DNA of 64,000 bases. Source: Deltaproteobacteria bacterium (lineage in GTDB: Bacteria > Desulfobacterota > Desulfobulbia > Desulfobulbales > Desulfurivibrionaceae). Positions within the stretch are counted from its first letter, which is position 1. The number at the start of each line of letters is the position of its first letter. Below, in pieces: positions 63,754-64,000 of the stretch. The translations under genes and the position numbers were made by a program. The stretch covers positions 26,133-90,132 of the forward strand of contig JAPLJG010000109.1 of the NCBI GenBank assembly GCA_026388735.1, written 5' to 3'. Under the pieces are notes generated by a model. It was not told where the DNA came from. It saw only the letters and a list, made by a program, of their open reading frames with translations, and did not search any database.

Positions 63754-64000
63754 ATGGAAGCCCCCCCGATTATTACAGCGCCGAACATCGCTATGCTTAC
63801 CCGTAAGATTGAAATCCTGGAGTCGGAGGCGATTGGCCTACGCCTGAAATATAAAGAAGCGGCACACAAATGTACCGTCCTGACGCAGAATCTGTCGGAA
63901 GCCAACATATGCCTCGAAGTCATGCTGAAACAATATGAGCTGAACAAAAAATCACTCGAGCAACAGATACTCAGGAACCTGTCGGAAAAAATATCTCCGA
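63754..64000 (+). CDS. Coiled-coil protein, N-terminal part only (possible LuxR-type regulator)
   Basis: The frame from the ATG at 63754 (MEAPPIITAPNIAM) runs open to the end of the window, 82 codons. It is a long charged coiled coil (LTRKIEILESEAIGLRLKYKEAA, then NICLEVMLKQYELNKKSLEQQ). The pattern N.CL.VML.......LE..IL.N resembles the linker before the LuxR-type HTH in a family of regulators from sulfate reducers. The C-terminus that would decide this lies outside. Confidence 0.5.
   Translation, partial: MEAPPIITAPNIAMLTRKIEILESEAIGLRLKYKEAAHKCTVLTQNLSEANICLEVMLKQYELNKKSLEQQILRNLSEKISP

Noticed and set aside
1-64000. tRNA, rRNA or CRISPR arrays
   Set aside because: No cloverleaf-like segments, no conserved rRNA stretches and no regularly spaced direct repeats were seen on reading both strands.

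Overview
This 64 kb stretch of moderately GC-rich bacterial chromosome most likely comes from a sulfur-metabolising Desulfobacterota, probably Desulfobulbales-like. That is an inference from gene content: a haem-binding DUF3365 sensor kinase, a YeiH-type putative sulfate exporter, a TauE/TSUP plus TIGR02186 pair, ADP-forming acyl-CoA synthetase, AcuC/AcuB-like genes, and many NtrC-type and other two-component proteins. I see no rRNA, tRNA or CRISPR.

Layout. 1-6 kb: an NtrC-type regulator and a haem-sensor kinase, divergent from a YeiH-family transporter with a 54-aa membrane partner; a sigma-54-like promoter lies in the divergent region. 6-13 kb: single metabolic and regulatory genes (TPR-methyltransferase, M20 amidohydrolase, V4R plus GGDEF pair, Bax-like glucosaminidase). 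13-19 kb: the topoisomerase IV pair and an M3 oligopeptidase. 19.2-20.6 kb: an AT-rich, apparently acquired gene preceded by hairpins. 20.6-30.2 kb: housekeeping and hypothetical genes, including one apparent frameshift.

30.2-46.9 kb is the most remarkable region: ten tightly packed genes on the minus strand. Four are divergent paralogues of a PEP-synthase/PPDK-like protein of about 850-870 aa. They keep the ATP-grasp signature and the swivelling phospho-histidine, but the usual PEP/pyruvate TIM barrel is replaced by a shared C-terminal region I cannot assign. Interleaved are two membrane histidine kinases, two stand-alone receivers, and two multi-pass proteins carrying repeated DUF202-like RTxLA modules. 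Most junctions are ATGA overlaps or gaps of a few bases, so this reads as one functional unit. I know of no described function for it.

Upstream (46.9-51 kb) lie TIGR02186, TSUP and USP-like genes, a sigma-54 promoter with palindromic enhancer sites in front of them, and an NtrC-type regulator gene next to those sites. A strong hairpin separates this block from the ten-gene operon. 51-54.6 kb holds small Cys-rich proteins (one with an in-frame UGA) and a receiver/hybrid-kinase pair in which the kinase gene carries a frameshift. 54.7-57.7 kb: a CLC channel and a dGTPase. 58-63.6 kb: a compact acetyl-CoA operon (AcuC-like deacetylase, CBS/ACT protein, ADP-forming acyl-CoA synthetase, CoA-transferase fused to GNAT), which may couple acetate/CoA metabolism to reversible acetylation. 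The window ends in a truncated coiled-coil protein.
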